DNA of 64,000 nt from Nitrospinaceae bacterium. Its GTDB lineage: Bacteria > Nitrospinota > Nitrospinia > Nitrospinales > Nitrospinaceae. Where the stretch lies: assembly GCA_024644405.1 (NCBI GenBank), contig JAHELC010000039.1, positions 62,001 to 126,000 on the forward strand, written 5' to 3'. Made by a program: the position numbers and the translations under genes. The notes beneath the pieces were generated by a model, which did not search any database, was not told the origin of the DNA, and saw nothing but the letters and a program-made list of their open reading frames with translations. Numbering within the stretch: the stretch's first letter is position 1; every line of letters starts with the position of its first letter. Positions 17,247-25,901 of this stretch are shown piece by piece.

Positions 17247-18413
17247 TTAATCGATGACACTGGATCCTCTCAAAATAGAACGAAAACCGTATTTGTCGCG
17301 GATGCGGTCGATGCCCTGATACAGTTTCTGCCTCTGCTTCGCATCCAGGTTCTCGAACAGTTCCATCTGCGGCGGCACGCCGGAAGTGAGCGACGTAAGC
17401 GCCACGCCGACCAGCCGGACACGCGTCCCTCGCGTGAACAGTTTGCGGAACAGGCCCGCCACCGTATCAAAAATGACGTGGTCTTCGCAAGTGGCTTCAG
17501 TCAGCGTGTGTGAACGCGTCACCGTCTTGAAATTCGAGTCCCGCAATTTCAGCGAGATGCACCGGGCACGAATTCCCTCCTCGCGCAGTTGCGATGCCGC
17601 CTTCTCCACCAGCCAGCTGAGCGTCGATTCTACAAATGCCGCATCGTTGGAATCTTTATCCAACGTGGTTTCGCGGCTGATCGAGCGAGTGTCGTCGCGC
17701 TTCATCACCGGCGACCGGGAAATCCCGCGCGCTTTTTCGTAAAGGCGGTGTCCCCACTCGCCATGCACTTCCTCCAATAACTCCAGCGGCAGCGCCGCCA
17801 GATCGCGCACGGTACGAATGCCCATGCGCTTGAACTCCTCTACACTTTTGGGTCCGATCCCCGGGATACGCCCGATGGGAAGCGGCGCCAGGAATGCCGC
17901 TTCGTGGCCCGGAAGGATGCGCAGGAGTCCGTTGGGCTTCGCCATGCCGGAAGCGATCTTCGCCATCAGCTTGTTGGTCGCCATGCCGATCGAAGCGTTG
18001 ATGCCAACCTTTGTTTTGATTTCGTTATGTATCCGCACCGCCGTTTCGATGGTCGGACCGTGCAGGCGCTCGCATCCGGTCAAGTCGACATACCCTTCGT
18101 CGAGGGACATCGGCTCGACCAGCGGAGAGTAGCGGTCGAGAATGTCGAAAATTCGCGCCGAGAATTTACTGTAGAGCCCCTGCGTGCCGCGCAGGAAAAT
18201 GGCGTGCGGACACAACCGTTTGGCACGGGTAATGGGTTGGGCGGAATGGATGCCGTACTTGCGCGCTTCATAGGATGCCGCCGCGACCACGCCGCGTCCT
18301 CCGTCCGGGTCGCCGCCGACGATCACTGGCTTTCCTTTGAGGGACGGATCGCGCACCTCCTCCACCGAAACAAAAAACGCGTCCATGTCGATATGCAAAA
18401 TACTTCTAACCAT
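17247..18413 (-). CDS. dinB: DNA polymerase IV (Y family)
   Basis: Error-prone translesion polymerase of 388 residues. The N-terminus I-L-H-I-D-M-D-A-F-F-V-S-V-E carries the first metal-binding aspartates. S-L-D-E-G-Y-V-D-L-T holds the catalytic D-E pair. I-P-G-I-G-P-K-S-V-E-E is the helix-hairpin-helix segment, and the little-finger domain covers roughly the last 120 residues. I used the ATG at 18413 because the family starts directly with this motif; the frame is open to 18458 but those residues are not conserved. No clear C-terminal beta-clamp peptide was noted. Its position downstream of lexA fits SOS control. Confidence 0.93.
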   Translation of the reverse strand: MVRSILHIDMDAFFVSVEEVRDPSLKGKPVIVGGDPDGGRGVVAAASYEARKYGIHSAQPITRAKRLCPHAIFLRGTQGLYSKFSARIFDILDRYSPLVEPMSLDEGYVDLTGCERLHGPTIETAVRIHNEIKTKVGINASIGMATNKLMAKIASGMAKPNGLLRILPGHEAAFLAPLPIGRIPGIGPKSVEEFKRMGIRTVRDLAALPLELLEEVHGEWGHRLYEKARGISRSPVMKRDDTRSISRETTLDKDSNDAAFVESTLSWLVEKAASQLREEGIRARCISLKLRDSNFKTVTRSHTLTEATCEDHVIFDTVAGLFRKLFTRGTRVRLVGVALTSLTSGVPPQMELFENLDAKQRQKLYQGIDRIRDKYGFRSILRGSSVID

Positions 18414-18436
18414 AAAATCCTTTAACCACAGATGAA

Positions 18437-18451
18437 GCGGCGAACCGCCGC
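18437..18451. repeat. GC-rich hairpin between lexA and dinB
   Basis: GCGGCG and CGCCGC form a perfect 6-bp stem around a 3-base loop in the 126-bp gap between lexA and dinB. It is flanked by AACCACAGATGAA, a fragment of the TATCTGTGTTCATCTGTGG-type repeat found near 32.4 and 45.9 kb. It could be a repeat remnant or a weak transcription attenuator. Confidence 0.4.
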
Positions 18452-18539
18452 AGGCCATTTTTAAAACCTCGGCTGGCGAAAGTAGTTCTTTGATTCAACT
18501 CCAACATCCCTTTCTTAATTAATCCCGGCGATTTGCCGG

Positions 18540-19136
18540 TTAGAATTTACGGAGGACGCCGATAACCACACCCTGGATAGTGATGTCGCCTTCCTTAACG
18601 ATGATGGGTTTCATATCCGCATTGGCGGGTTGCAGGCGGATGTGGTCCTGCTCCCGGTAGAACCGCTTCAGGGTGGCCGATTCGTTGTCGAGCAGGGCGA
18701 CGACGGTCTCCCCGTTTTCGGCCTGGTCGCGGCGCTCGACGATGACGTAATCGCCGTCCTGGATATGGTCGTCGATCATCGACCGGCCCTTGACCTGCAG
18801 CACGAAAATGTCCTTTCCCGACGGGTCGGGCATGAGTGACATCATCTCGCGCGCCTCGATCACCTCGATCGGTTTGCCGGCCATGATGTGGCCGAGCAGT
18901 TGAAACTCCGGCAAAGGCGCCGCGGTCTCCTCCACCAGCTCAATGGCGCGGCTCAGGTTCTGCTCGCGGCGGATGAGCCCTTTCTCCTCGATATGGCTGA
19001 GGTGCTTGTGCACCGTGGCAGGCGACGACAGGTTGAACTTCGCGCAGATCTCCATGATGCTCGGCGCGTAGCCCATCGACTGGATATGCTCCTTCAGATA
19101 CTGGTAAATCTCTTTCTGGCGTTTGGTCAGATACAC
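18540..19136 (-). CDS. lexA: LexA repressor, SOS regulator
   Basis: Transcriptional repressor and self-cleaving serine protease of 198 residues. The N-terminal winged helix covers about residues 1-65 (M-Y-L-T-K-R-Q-K-E-I start; S-P-A-T-V-H-K-H-L recognition helix). The scissile bond is A86-G87 in H-I-M-A-G-K-P. The catalytic dyad is S119 (K-G-R-S-M-I) and K157 (A-T-L-K-R-F). RecA-stimulated cleavage should derepress the SOS genes. dinB follows 126 bp downstream. The leader up to the predicted promoter is long (about 185 bases) and contains three GC-rich near-repeats. No box matching a LexA operator I know was found. Confidence 0.95.
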   Translation of the reverse strand: MYLTKRQKEIYQYLKEHIQSMGYAPSIMEICAKFNLSSPATVHKHLSHIEEKGLIRREQNLSRAIELVEETAAPLPEFQLLGHIMAGKPIEVIEAREMMSLMPDPSGKDIFVLQVKGRSMIDDHIQDGDYVIVERRDQAENGETVVALLDNESATLKRFYREQDHIRLQPANADMKPIIVKEGDITIQGVVIGVLRKF

Positions 19137-19141
19137 AGGCC

Positions 19142-19269
19142 CTCCGCGGGCGGCGAAAACTGAGATTTGATCTCGGGAAGTCGTCCGCCGATAAAAGGTT
19201 GTTAGAATTGTCAGCTCATCAAAGGCGAGTCCTGCGCGGACGGCGAGCCTTCCGCAGGCGGCGAATACT
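19142..19269. repeat. Three imperfect GC-rich repeats in the lexA leader
   Basis: Three related units occur at about 19142-19161, 19232-19250 and 19250-19269. They share a core of the form CGCRGRCGGCGA followed in two of them by AYACT or AAACT. They lie between the predicted lexA promoter and the lexA start codon. Their function is unknown. Confidence 0.4.
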
Positions 19270-19311
19270 AGGATCGCTTATACTTTCGCAGTCACTTGCC
19301 TGATTCTGGAT

Positions 19312-19322
19312 CAATTCAATTG
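19312..19322. promoter_or_regulatory. Palindrome CAATT-N-AATTG near the predicted lexA transcript start
   Basis: CAATTCAATTG is a 5-bp inverted repeat with a 1-base centre, 5 bases downstream of the -10 box proposed for lexA. Its position is right for a repressor site, but the spacing is unlike known LexA boxes, so it is only a candidate operator. Confidence 0.3.
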
Positions 19323-19327
19323 CGGTT

Positions 19328-19356
19328 ATCATAGGCGAAAATAAATCGAAAATCAA
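19328..19356 (-). promoter_or_regulatory. Predicted sigma-70 promoter for lexA
   Basis: On the minus strand, TTGATT (-35) and TATGAT (-10) are separated by 17 bases. The -10 box matches the consensus at five of six positions. It is located between lexA and arsC. Confidence 0.5.
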
Positions 19357-19401
19357 GCATCAAACCTCTTCTCTTAAGCCTTATGCTACACTTGGCAGGT
19401 T

Positions 19402-19848
19402 ATGGCCGAAAAATTGAAAATATTGTTTTTATGCACGGGGAATTCCTGCCGCAGTCAGATGGCGGAGGGCTGGGCGCAGACGTTGAAAGGCGACCTGATC
19501 GAGCCGCATTCGGCGGGCACCGACCCGCACGGTATGAACGCCCGCGCCATCCAGGTCATGGCCGAGGCGGGGGTGGATATTTCGAAGCACACCTCCAAGC
19601 ACGTAGATGACGTGATGTATGTGCCGTTCGATTACGTGGTCACCGTGTGCGGTCACGCCGACCAGACTTGCCCGGTGTTTCCCGGCCAGACGCGCGTGGT
19701 GCATGTCGGCTTCGACGATCCGCCGAAACTGGCGCAGGGTGCCGCCACAGAAGAGGAAGCCTTGTCCCATTACCGCCGGGTGCGCGACGAGATCCAGGCT
19801 TTCGTATCGGGACTACCCGACAACCTGGAACCGGAGACGGCGGCATGA
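19402..19848 (+). CDS. arsC: Arsenate reductase, thioredoxin-coupled (LMW-phosphatase family)
   Basis: Reduces arsenate to arsenite with electrons from thioredoxin. The 148-residue protein has the low-molecular-weight phosphatase P-loop C11-T-G-N-S-C-R17-S near the N-terminus and a second pair, C83 and C90, in V-C-G-H-A-D-Q-T-C-P-V-F. Together C11, C83 and C90 are the three redox cysteines of the Bacillus/Staphylococcus-type ArsC relay. No arsR, arsB or acr3 gene is adjacent. The stop overlaps the start of a small membrane protein by 4 bp. Confidence 0.92.
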   Translation: MAEKLKILFLCTGNSCRSQMAEGWAQTLKGDLIEPHSAGTDPHGMNARAIQVMAEAGVDISKHTSKHVDDVMYVPFDYVVTVCGHADQTCPVFPGQTRVVHVGFDDPPKLAQGAATEEEALSHYRRVRDEIQAFVSGLPDNLEPETAA

Positions 19849-20141
19849 TCCAGAAAATTTTTATATGGACCAGCCCCCTGCCCCTGCTGTTGTTCTGGCT
19901 GGTGAGTATTTACCTCAAACAATTCGAGAGCTGGGGACGAGCGGCGGGAGCCGTACTTTTTATGGGTCCCCTGCTACTCAGCCTGCTGATGGGCGTGACA
20001 GGCGTGGTATTGATCGTGCAGGCCCGCAAACAAAAAGCGCCGGTCGGCAACCTGTGGTTCAGCACCCTGATGGCGGGATCACTGTTCCTGTATGCTCTGG
20101 TGATGATCACCGTTCAGGAACTGATCAAAAGTTTCGGATAA
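19845..20141 (+). CDS. Small membrane protein of unknown function
   Basis: A 98-residue protein translated from an ATG that overlaps the arsC stop (ATGA). Three hydrophobic helices are visible at about residues 8-24, 34-58 and 74-94, with a basic loop (Q-A-R-K-Q-K-A-P) between the second and third. It does not resemble an arsenite pump, which would be much larger. Coupling to arsC suggests co-expression, but no function can be assigned. Confidence 0.65.
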   Translation: MIQKIFIWTSPLPLLLFWLVSIYLKQFESWGRAAGAVLFMGPLLLSLLMGVTGVVLIVQARKQKAPVGNLWFSTLMAGSLFLYALVMITVQELIKSFG

Positions 20142-20208
20142 CTGTTGCTGCTGGATTTATCCGCATCCACGGCGCAGTCCCCATCCCCGCGCACTTGCGA
20201 AACTTTTC

Positions 20209-21696
20209 CTAAAACAAAAACCGTCCGTTGAACGCGATAATGTTTTCGGAGAAATCCACCACGGGAAAATTGGAGAGACTTTCGATATGCTGGAAGTCCG
20301 CCCTGAACTCAAGAGATTTCAGGAACATGCGGGTCCAGGCGATCTGGAACGTATGGCGCTGGTCCCACCTTTCGGCTCCGATGCTGGGGGTGATGTTCTT
20401 GAAGTTCTTGTGAAGATACGTGTAACGTAACTTCAATTTTCCTTCGTACCGCGTGGGAACTTTGACGGCGAAGGTCAGGGTATTGCCGGCATAATCGAAG
20501 CTGTCACCATCGGTGATCTCATCAATATACCGGTAGCTGATCTGAAGATGTTTTTTGCCGTCCGCCGTAAACAGAAAATGATCGACACCGAGATGATTGT
20601 CCAGTCCGTCACGCGGGTTGTTGACGGATTGCAAAAAGTTGCGAGGCTGAATCATGTAACTGAAGCGCGTGTAATTCCGTGAATTCCAGGTCACGCCTGC
20701 ACTTCCAATAAAACTGTGGGTCAACAGAAAGGAATCTCCTCCCAGCAAATTGTAGTTGAACAGGTAATCCAGCCCCAGGTCCCAGGGTCCTTTCGTTTTG
20801 TTGGCTGAGAGACCCAGGGAATGCGACTGCAGGTTGAACTCGTCAAGATCGAAGTAGGTGCTCTGGTAGACATCGTAAGTTGCTTCCAAATAGAATTGCC
20901 GTTTCTCTACGAGGCGGTACCCGCCTCCCAGTTCAAAGTTGAAGGCGGCATCGCCATCGCTGGAAATTACATCCTGCGCCGAGCTGGTGACGTTGTCGTC
21001 GTAAAACCATCCCATGCCCACCTGGTACCAGAATTTTTTTTCCTGGCGCTTTGAGGTGTGGAACGCATCGAGATAATCCCGGGACGCCTTCGCCATCGGC
21101 GAGTCGGGATCGCTGGCAGCGGATTTACGAAACACCGTACGCGCCTCCGGCAGTTTTCCCTGCCGGAAATAATTGATGGCAATGTAATACTGGGATTGTT
21201 GTTTGAATTCAGTATCCAGCTGGGCGGCTTTTTCAAAGGCCTCGTTGGAGGCGGGGTATTGACGCAATTCCTGACGGACGCGTCCCAGAAAAAAGTACAC
21301 CGTCGCGTTGTCCGGTTCTTCTTTACGGGCTGCTTCCAACTCGGGCAGGGCCTGCTCATGCAAACCCAGTTTGTAATAGACCAGTCCCAGACTGAGGCTG
21401 AGGCCCGGCAGGGAAGGGTTCAGTTTTCGGGCGTTTTGAAAGGAAGTTAACGCGTCTCTGGGGAGATCCAGGCGGTTGTAGGTCAATCCAAGATAGTAAT
21501 GAGCAATGCCATTGCGGGGGTCTGTCCGAAGAGATTCCAGCAGTGAATTTTTGGCGCGTTCATAATCCTTCGCTCGAAAAGCCTGGACCCCTTCCTTGAA
21601 AGGGGTACTCTCCGCCGCCCAGGCCGAAGGGGTAAACGGACCGGCAAGAATCAAACCCAAAATAAACAGCCAAATGAAATTCGAGGCGACCCTCAT
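20209..21696 (-). CDS. Secreted TPR protein with C-terminal outer-membrane beta-barrel-like domain
   Basis: A protein of about 495 residues. A signal peptide follows the chosen ATG at 21696 (M-R-V-A-S-N-F, hydrophobic core, cleavage after A-W-A). The frame is open 33 residues further upstream, but those would bury the signal. Residues 30-220 consist of about five tetratricopeptide repeats (for example G-I-A-H-Y-Y-L-G-L-T-Y-N-R and A-T-V-Y-F-F-L-G-R-V). The C-terminal 280 residues alternate aromatic and polar residues in strand-like segments and end in F-N-G-R-F-L-F, a typical barrel terminus. It probably spans the outer membrane with periplasmic TPRs. It lies 99 bp after the neighbouring secreted-protein gene. 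Confidence 0.78.
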   Translation of the reverse strand: MRVASNFIWLFILGLILAGPFTPSAWAAESTPFKEGVQAFRAKDYERAKNSLLESLRTDPRNGIAHYYLGLTYNRLDLPRDALTSFQNARKLNPSLPGLSLSLGLVYYKLGLHEQALPELEAARKEEPDNATVYFFLGRVRQELRQYPASNEAFEKAAQLDTEFKQQSQYYIAINYFRQGKLPEARTVFRKSAASDPDSPMAKASRDYLDAFHTSKRQEKKFWYQVGMGWFYDDNVTSSAQDVISSDGDAAFNFELGGGYRLVEKRQFYLEATYDVYQSTYFDLDEFNLQSHSLGLSANKTKGPWDLGLDYLFNYNLLGGDSFLLTHSFIGSAGVTWNSRNYTRFSYMIQPRNFLQSVNNPRDGLDNHLGVDHFLFTADGKKHLQISYRYIDEITDGDSFDYAGNTLTFAVKVPTRYEGKLKLRYTYLHKNFKNITPSIGAERWDQRHTFQIAWTRMFLKSLEFRADFQHIESLSNFPVVDFSENIIAFNGRFLF

Positions 21697-21795
21697 CCAG
21701 CGCTCAGCTTCTGCTCCATACTGACGGGACCGGGGAGGTTGACCGGGGGCTGTCGCCTTCCCTACGGAACAGGCTTTTGCAGGATCCCGAATCAT

Positions 21796-22473
21796 TTATT
21801 TGGTTTTCTTTTTACCCCGCCCCTGACCTCCGCCACGAAGGTTGGTTTTTATTTCATTCCGCGCTTCACGCACGGAATTCTTGGCAACGGCTTTAGCCTC
21901 GGACCTTGATGTCTGCCGGACTTCCGCGCGAGCTTCCCGCCGGGCCTGGCGTGCCAGATCCCGCGTCAGAGCGCGGGTTTCATTCCTGATATCGGACTTG
22001 ATCATGGAATTGTCAAACCGGTCAACCTTGGAAAGAAACTTGATCTTCGAACGTTCCGCCTTGTCCAGGAAAAATTCCTTGCCGGTCCGCTCATAATGAC
22101 TTAAGAATTTGGCTTCGCTTTCCAGGGCCTTGGTGAGCGCGATAATCTGGTCATTGTTGTAATTGTTGTCCAGGGCCAGATCCAGCAGGTCCCAGTTTTC
22201 CGGATCGGTGAAGTCGACCCTCCAGGGGGTGTGACGGGCGTTGTTCAGACTTTCATTGAAAACAAAGACCTGCTCTTCCGAAAGACCGCCCACCCAGTTA
22301 TCGACTTTGGTGGTGATTTCCTGTTTCTCCTGGTCGGTGAGGTCTTTGGCATCCAAACCGGTAATCATCGTATCGAACAGCAATTCCCGGCTGTCAAAAT
22401 TGTCCGCCACGGCCCACGACACGGGGGTCAAAACCAGAATCATTATTGCCAGCACATATTTCAAAGCATTCAT
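21796..22473 (-). CDS. Secreted basic protein of unknown function
   Basis: A 225-residue protein with a signal peptide (M-N-A-L-K-Y-V-L-A-I-M, cleavage probably after A-V-A). The middle part is helical and acidic. The last 70 residues are dominated by Arg, Ala, Glu and Lys in heptad-like order (Q-A-R-R-E-A-R-A-E-V-R, E-A-K-A-V-A-K-N) and end with a Gly/Lys tail G-R-G-K-K-K-T-K. The ATG at 22473 has GGAGGG 7 bases upstream. The C-terminus could bind nucleic acid or anionic polymers such as LPS. It precedes the TPR-barrel gene, probably in one operon. No family was recognised. Confidence 0.65.
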   Translation of the reverse strand: MNALKYVLAIMILVLTPVSWAVADNFDSRELLFDTMITGLDAKDLTDQEKQEITTKVDNWVGGLSEEQVFVFNESLNNARHTPWRVDFTDPENWDLLDLALDNNYNNDQIIALTKALESEAKFLSHYERTGKEFFLDKAERSKIKFLSKVDRFDNSMIKSDIRNETRALTRDLARQARREARAEVRQTSRSEAKAVAKNSVREARNEIKTNLRGGGQGRGKKKTK

Positions 22474-22700
22474 CAACCAACCCTCCAGAATTGAAAATCG
22501 CTTATTTGATAAAACTTTATTTGTAAATTGACAGCAATTAAAGTTAGGATTTTAATAGATTTGACAAGCATATACCCCAATTGGAGAGCATTGCAAGCCA
22601 AAATATGAAAGCTAAAATAATTCACCGGCGAGCTCAAACCCATAAATCGAAAAAAATCAATGATTCACTTTAAACCTGTCCTACGGAGGCGAATAGCCTG

Positions 22701-23837
22701 ATGAATTTTTCAGTCTGTTCCATCAAAAAACTGAGCGGTGTTGGGACCCTCCTTTTGGTGTTGTTCCTGATGACGCTTCCTGCTCACGGCCATGAAACGG
22801 AATCGATCAGGGTTGTGGTGGTGGGTGATACGGGAATCGGGGAACGTGCCTTTCATCCGGGATTCGAGGCAGTGCAGGAGGCGATGCGAAAGGAACAGGC
22901 GGAAGCGATTCTGCATCTTGGCGATTTTGTCTACCAGCCGGAAAAATTTCCCGAAAACTGTCCCGGGAAGTATGTCCGGGAGATTAAAGAGACATTGGTT
23001 CAGCCCTACGCCATTCGCATTTTCGTCGCGGGGGATAACGATCTTCCACCCAAAAAATGGAAACCGAAAGCCTCCGGCTGCTGGGACCAAATCGCGCCGA
23101 TGGCCACGCCGTTCGACAGGCCCGCCGTACAGGGTCCCAGGCCCCGAATACGGGAAGGCGTCATGCACCTGGAAACGGCTTTGTTTGTGGTGCTGGAGGT
23201 CTATGATTGGCAGGATCCGACTCCCTGGCTGAAACCGGTCATGAACGAAGCACGGCGGAATGGGCTGTGGGTGATTTTCGCGTTGCACGAACCGGCGCTG
23301 ACCACCGCCTGGTATCGAGAAAAACGCCAGACCGTTTTAAAACAGATCAATCAGTTGGGTCCCGATCTGGTGTTGGCCGGCAATCAGCACTCCTATGAAC
23401 GGTTTTATCCGATGGGTCTTCCCAAAGATGACGGCAGCCTGCCGGTGATCAAGCAATCAAAATACGTGAAAGGAGCCGGTGTCACGCATGTGGTGTCGGG
23501 TGGCGGCGGCGCGACATTCAAACCGTTTGCCGATCAGCAGGACCACCCCAAACGCTCCGCACCGGATGCCGTGTTGGATGCCCTCGCGAAACGCGCCCTC
23601 ATGTTTCATTACGTCACGCTGGAAATTGCACATGATGTCCTGACGGCCACCACCCACCGCGTGTGCCCTCCCCCACCGGCAGAAGGTGAAAAACAAAATC
23701 CGCGCTGGCACGCCGACGATAATATTTGGGAAAATATTGTGCTGGAATGCGAGGGCAAGGAAGCGGGCGTAACGGTATTCGATCAGGTTGAAATCCGAAA
23801 CAAAACAGAAGACTCCGGGAGTCCGGTGATGGAATGA
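22701..23837 (+). CDS. Secreted calcineurin-like metallophosphoesterase
   Basis: A 378-residue protein with an N-terminal signal peptide (cleavage near A-H-G, residues 28-30) and the metallophosphoesterase motif series: V-G-D-T-G (D43), H-L-G-D-F-V-Y (D75), A-G-D-N-D, A-L-H-E-P and G-N-Q-H-S-Y-E-R-F. These supply the ligands of a dinuclear metal centre. It resembles purple acid phosphatase/alkaline phosphatase-like periplasmic enzymes, but the substrate is unknown. A GGAGGC Shine-Dalgarno lies upstream. It is followed by a convergent gene after 9 bp. Confidence 0.85.
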   Translation: MNFSVCSIKKLSGVGTLLLVLFLMTLPAHGHETESIRVVVVGDTGIGERAFHPGFEAVQEAMRKEQAEAILHLGDFVYQPEKFPENCPGKYVREIKETLVQPYAIRIFVAGDNDLPPKKWKPKASGCWDQIAPMATPFDRPAVQGPRPRIREGVMHLETALFVVLEVYDWQDPTPWLKPVMNEARRNGLWVIFALHEPALTTAWYREKRQTVLKQINQLGPDLVLAGNQHSYERFYPMGLPKDDGSLPVIKQSKYVKGAGVTHVVSGGGGATFKPFADQQDHPKRSAPDAVLDALAKRALMFHYVTLEIAHDVLTATTHRVCPPPPAEGEKQNPRWHADDNIWENIVLECEGKEAGVTVFDQVEIRNKTEDSGSPVME

Positions 23838-23846
23838 ATTTTTGTT

Positions 23847-24332
23847 TTATTCCGTAGGCAACGCTTCCCAACCCAGGTAGGCGTTCTGAGACTTGAAAAA
23901 CTCATCGATAAAAGCTTCGCCCTTTTGAATTTCCTGTTCGCTGGCTTTGCGGAGTTTACTGGAAAATCCCCATTGCGTTTCGCCATCCGATGTTTCTATA
24001 TCCCAGGGACTGGCATAATTGCCTCCCATTTCTTCCGAATAATCCTCACCGAAACCGTAGCTTTCGACCTTTTCACCGTTTTGAAAAAAATCATAGATCA
24101 TCCAGCCAGAGGCATCCCCAAACCCAAAATATATGGCGTCCGCAGCCAGTTCGGCTGAAAGTTTTCGGGCAACATCCCCATTCCCCGCCAGCACCGTCCA
24201 GGCACTGTCTTGCAGCTGTTTGCAATCCTGACGTCCCAGATTTACCTTTACCGCATCTGCGCTGGACTGCACCAGAACGGCGTCAAAGTTTCCTCCAAAC
24301 TCGTCAATATCAAACCCTGTTTTTTCGCTCAT
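23847..24332 (-). CDS. Hypothetical acidic protein
   Basis: A 161-residue acidic cytoplasmic protein rich in Gly, Phe and Tyr, with a segment I-Y-F-G-F-G-D-A-S-G-W-M-I-Y-D-F-F and Y-G-F-G-E-D-Y-S-E-E. No signal peptide or membrane helix is visible. I do not recognise a family. It is monocistronic and convergent with the phosphoesterase gene. The roughly 190 bp between it and mdh contain nothing recognisable. Confidence 0.6.
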   Translation of the reverse strand: MSEKTGFDIDEFGGNFDAVLVQSSADAVKVNLGRQDCKQLQDSAWTVLAGNGDVARKLSAELAADAIYFGFGDASGWMIYDFFQNGEKVESYGFGEDYSEEMGGNYASPWDIETSDGETQWGFSSKLRKASEQEIQKGEAFIDEFFKSQNAYLGWEALPTE

Positions 24333-24520
24333 CGTGGGCCCTCAATAGGTTCTATTATCTATCTAGGCTAACAGGGCGAAATTATTTTTCAACCCACATT
24401 AAAGCTTACGGGTTGACTGGCGAGGGGAGTTCCATACGCAGGAAACGAATGGACGCAAAGGTAACAATGTTGTATTCGATTGGGTTGAATTTGTGCGGCA
24501 GGAAAAATGGAGTGGGAGGT

Positions 24521-25483
24521 CTATCCTTCTTCTTTCAGGAAGGCGTCGACTTCGTCGATCATCACTTTTACATCGGTGGCGGATTTGTCGAGCGCTTTTT
24601 TTTCGTCCGGGGACAGGTTCAGTTCGATGATCTTGTCGATGCCCAGCGCCCCCAGCTCCACCGGCACCCCGAAGAAAATACCACTCCAGCCATATTCCCC
24701 TTCAAGGTAGGCGGTGCACGGCAGAATTCTTCGTTTGTCCAATAGAATGGCTTCGATCATTTTGAATACCGAAGCGCCAGGGGCAGAAAAAGCACTGCCG
24801 TTTTTCAGGAGACCGACAATTTCCGCACCTCCTTTGCGCGTGCGTTCCACCAGCCGCTCGATTTGCTCCTGCGTCAACAGATCGGTGATGGCAATACCGG
24901 AGACGGTGGTGTAGCGCGGCAACGGCACCATGGAATCGCCATGCCCGCCCAGAACCATGGCATCGACATCCACCAGGGAACAGGATAATTCCAACGATAC
25001 AAAAGTACGGAACCGTGCGGAGTCCAGAACACCCGCCATGCCGAGCACATGATTTCTCGACAGGCCGGAAACCTGTTTGGCGAGATACACCATGGCATCA
25101 AGCGGATTCGACACCACAATGATGATGGGGTTTTTTGAATGCTGCATGACCTGCTCGGTCACGCTCTTGACAATTTTGGCATTGGTGCGGAGCAAAGCAG
25201 ACCGGTCCTGTCCCGGTTTCCGGGGCAGGCCCGCGGTGATCACCACGATATCCGAATTGGCCGTATCCTTATAGTCGTTGGTGCCAATGATGATACTGTC
25301 GAAAGCCTGCAAACATCCGGCCTGCTGCAGATCGAGGGCTTTGCCCTGCGGCACCCCTTCAACAATATCCACCAGCACAACGTTACCCAGATTATTGTAT
25401 GCCACCAGTTGGGCCACCGTGGTACCCACCTGTCCGGCGCCAACTACGGTGATCTTGTTTCGCATTGGCAGCATAAGTCCCAT
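24521..25483 (-). CDS. mdh: Malate dehydrogenase (LDH-like type)
   Basis: Oxidises malate to oxaloacetate with NAD in the TCA cycle. The 320-residue protein has the Rossmann motif V-V-G-A-G-Q-V-G-T-T near the N-terminus. It also has V-I-T-A-G-L-P-R-K-P-G-Q-D-R-S (the substrate-specificity loop with the R-K-P-G of malate dehydrogenases), V-S-N-P-L-D-A-M and the catalytic histidine in L-G-G-H-G-D-S-M-V-P. The ATG at 25483 has a GAGG Shine-Dalgarno; an upstream in-frame start at 25582 would lack conservation. It is alone on this strand; fumC and icd elsewhere in the window act in the same cycle. Confidence 0.94.
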   Translation of the reverse strand: MGLMLPMRNKITVVGAGQVGTTVAQLVAYNNLGNVVLVDIVEGVPQGKALDLQQAGCLQAFDSIIIGTNDYKDTANSDIVVITAGLPRKPGQDRSALLRTNAKIVKSVTEQVMQHSKNPIIIVVSNPLDAMVYLAKQVSGLSRNHVLGMAGVLDSARFRTFVSLELSCSLVDVDAMVLGGHGDSMVPLPRYTTVSGIAITDLLTQEQIERLVERTRKGGAEIVGLLKNGSAFSAPGASVFKMIEAILLDKRRILPCTAYLEGEYGWSGIFFGVPVELGALGIDKIIELNLSPDEKKALDKSATDVKVMIDEVDAFLKEEG

Positions 25484-25901
25484 TTCTAACCTCGTACAGT
25501 AAATATCAAATAGAAAAGATAAGTTATTCGCACAGTTTAAGTTCTTATTTAAATATTGACTTGCGTAGACCGTCTGGCACAACTATCTCAACAAAACGCT
25601 ACAAAATATTTGGATACTTACAATGATGCAATTCGGCAATCAAACCGGTAAGAGTTTCTGTGATAATGAACTGTGAGAAGATGTAACCTATAAGATTAAC
25701 CCCCGTTTTGTCAAGGAAATTTGGCCGGATTCGATCCGGTGAGCAGGGAAATGGCCGTCTTCGAAACATGATCCGACTTCCGGTTTCAACCCGGTTAATT
25801 TGACCTTTCATATTCCTTTGTTTCCCTTACAATACATGCTTCAATTACCAGAACCCGATGCGCACCCATAAACCGTCTTATTTGAGATTCCATCAGCAAC
25901 C
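25484..25901. other. Intergenic gap between divergent mdh and glnD
   Basis: This 418-bp stretch contains no open reading frame with a ribosome binding site. The only obvious structure is a small inverted repeat, CCGGATTCGATCCGG, near 25729-25743. Both divergent genes must have promoters here, but none stands out. Confidence 0.5.

Noticed and set aside
25729-25743. CCGGATTCGATCCGG resembling a tRNA T-arm
   Set aside because: The stem encloses only a 5-base loop instead of 7, and no acceptor, D or anticodon arm can be built around it.
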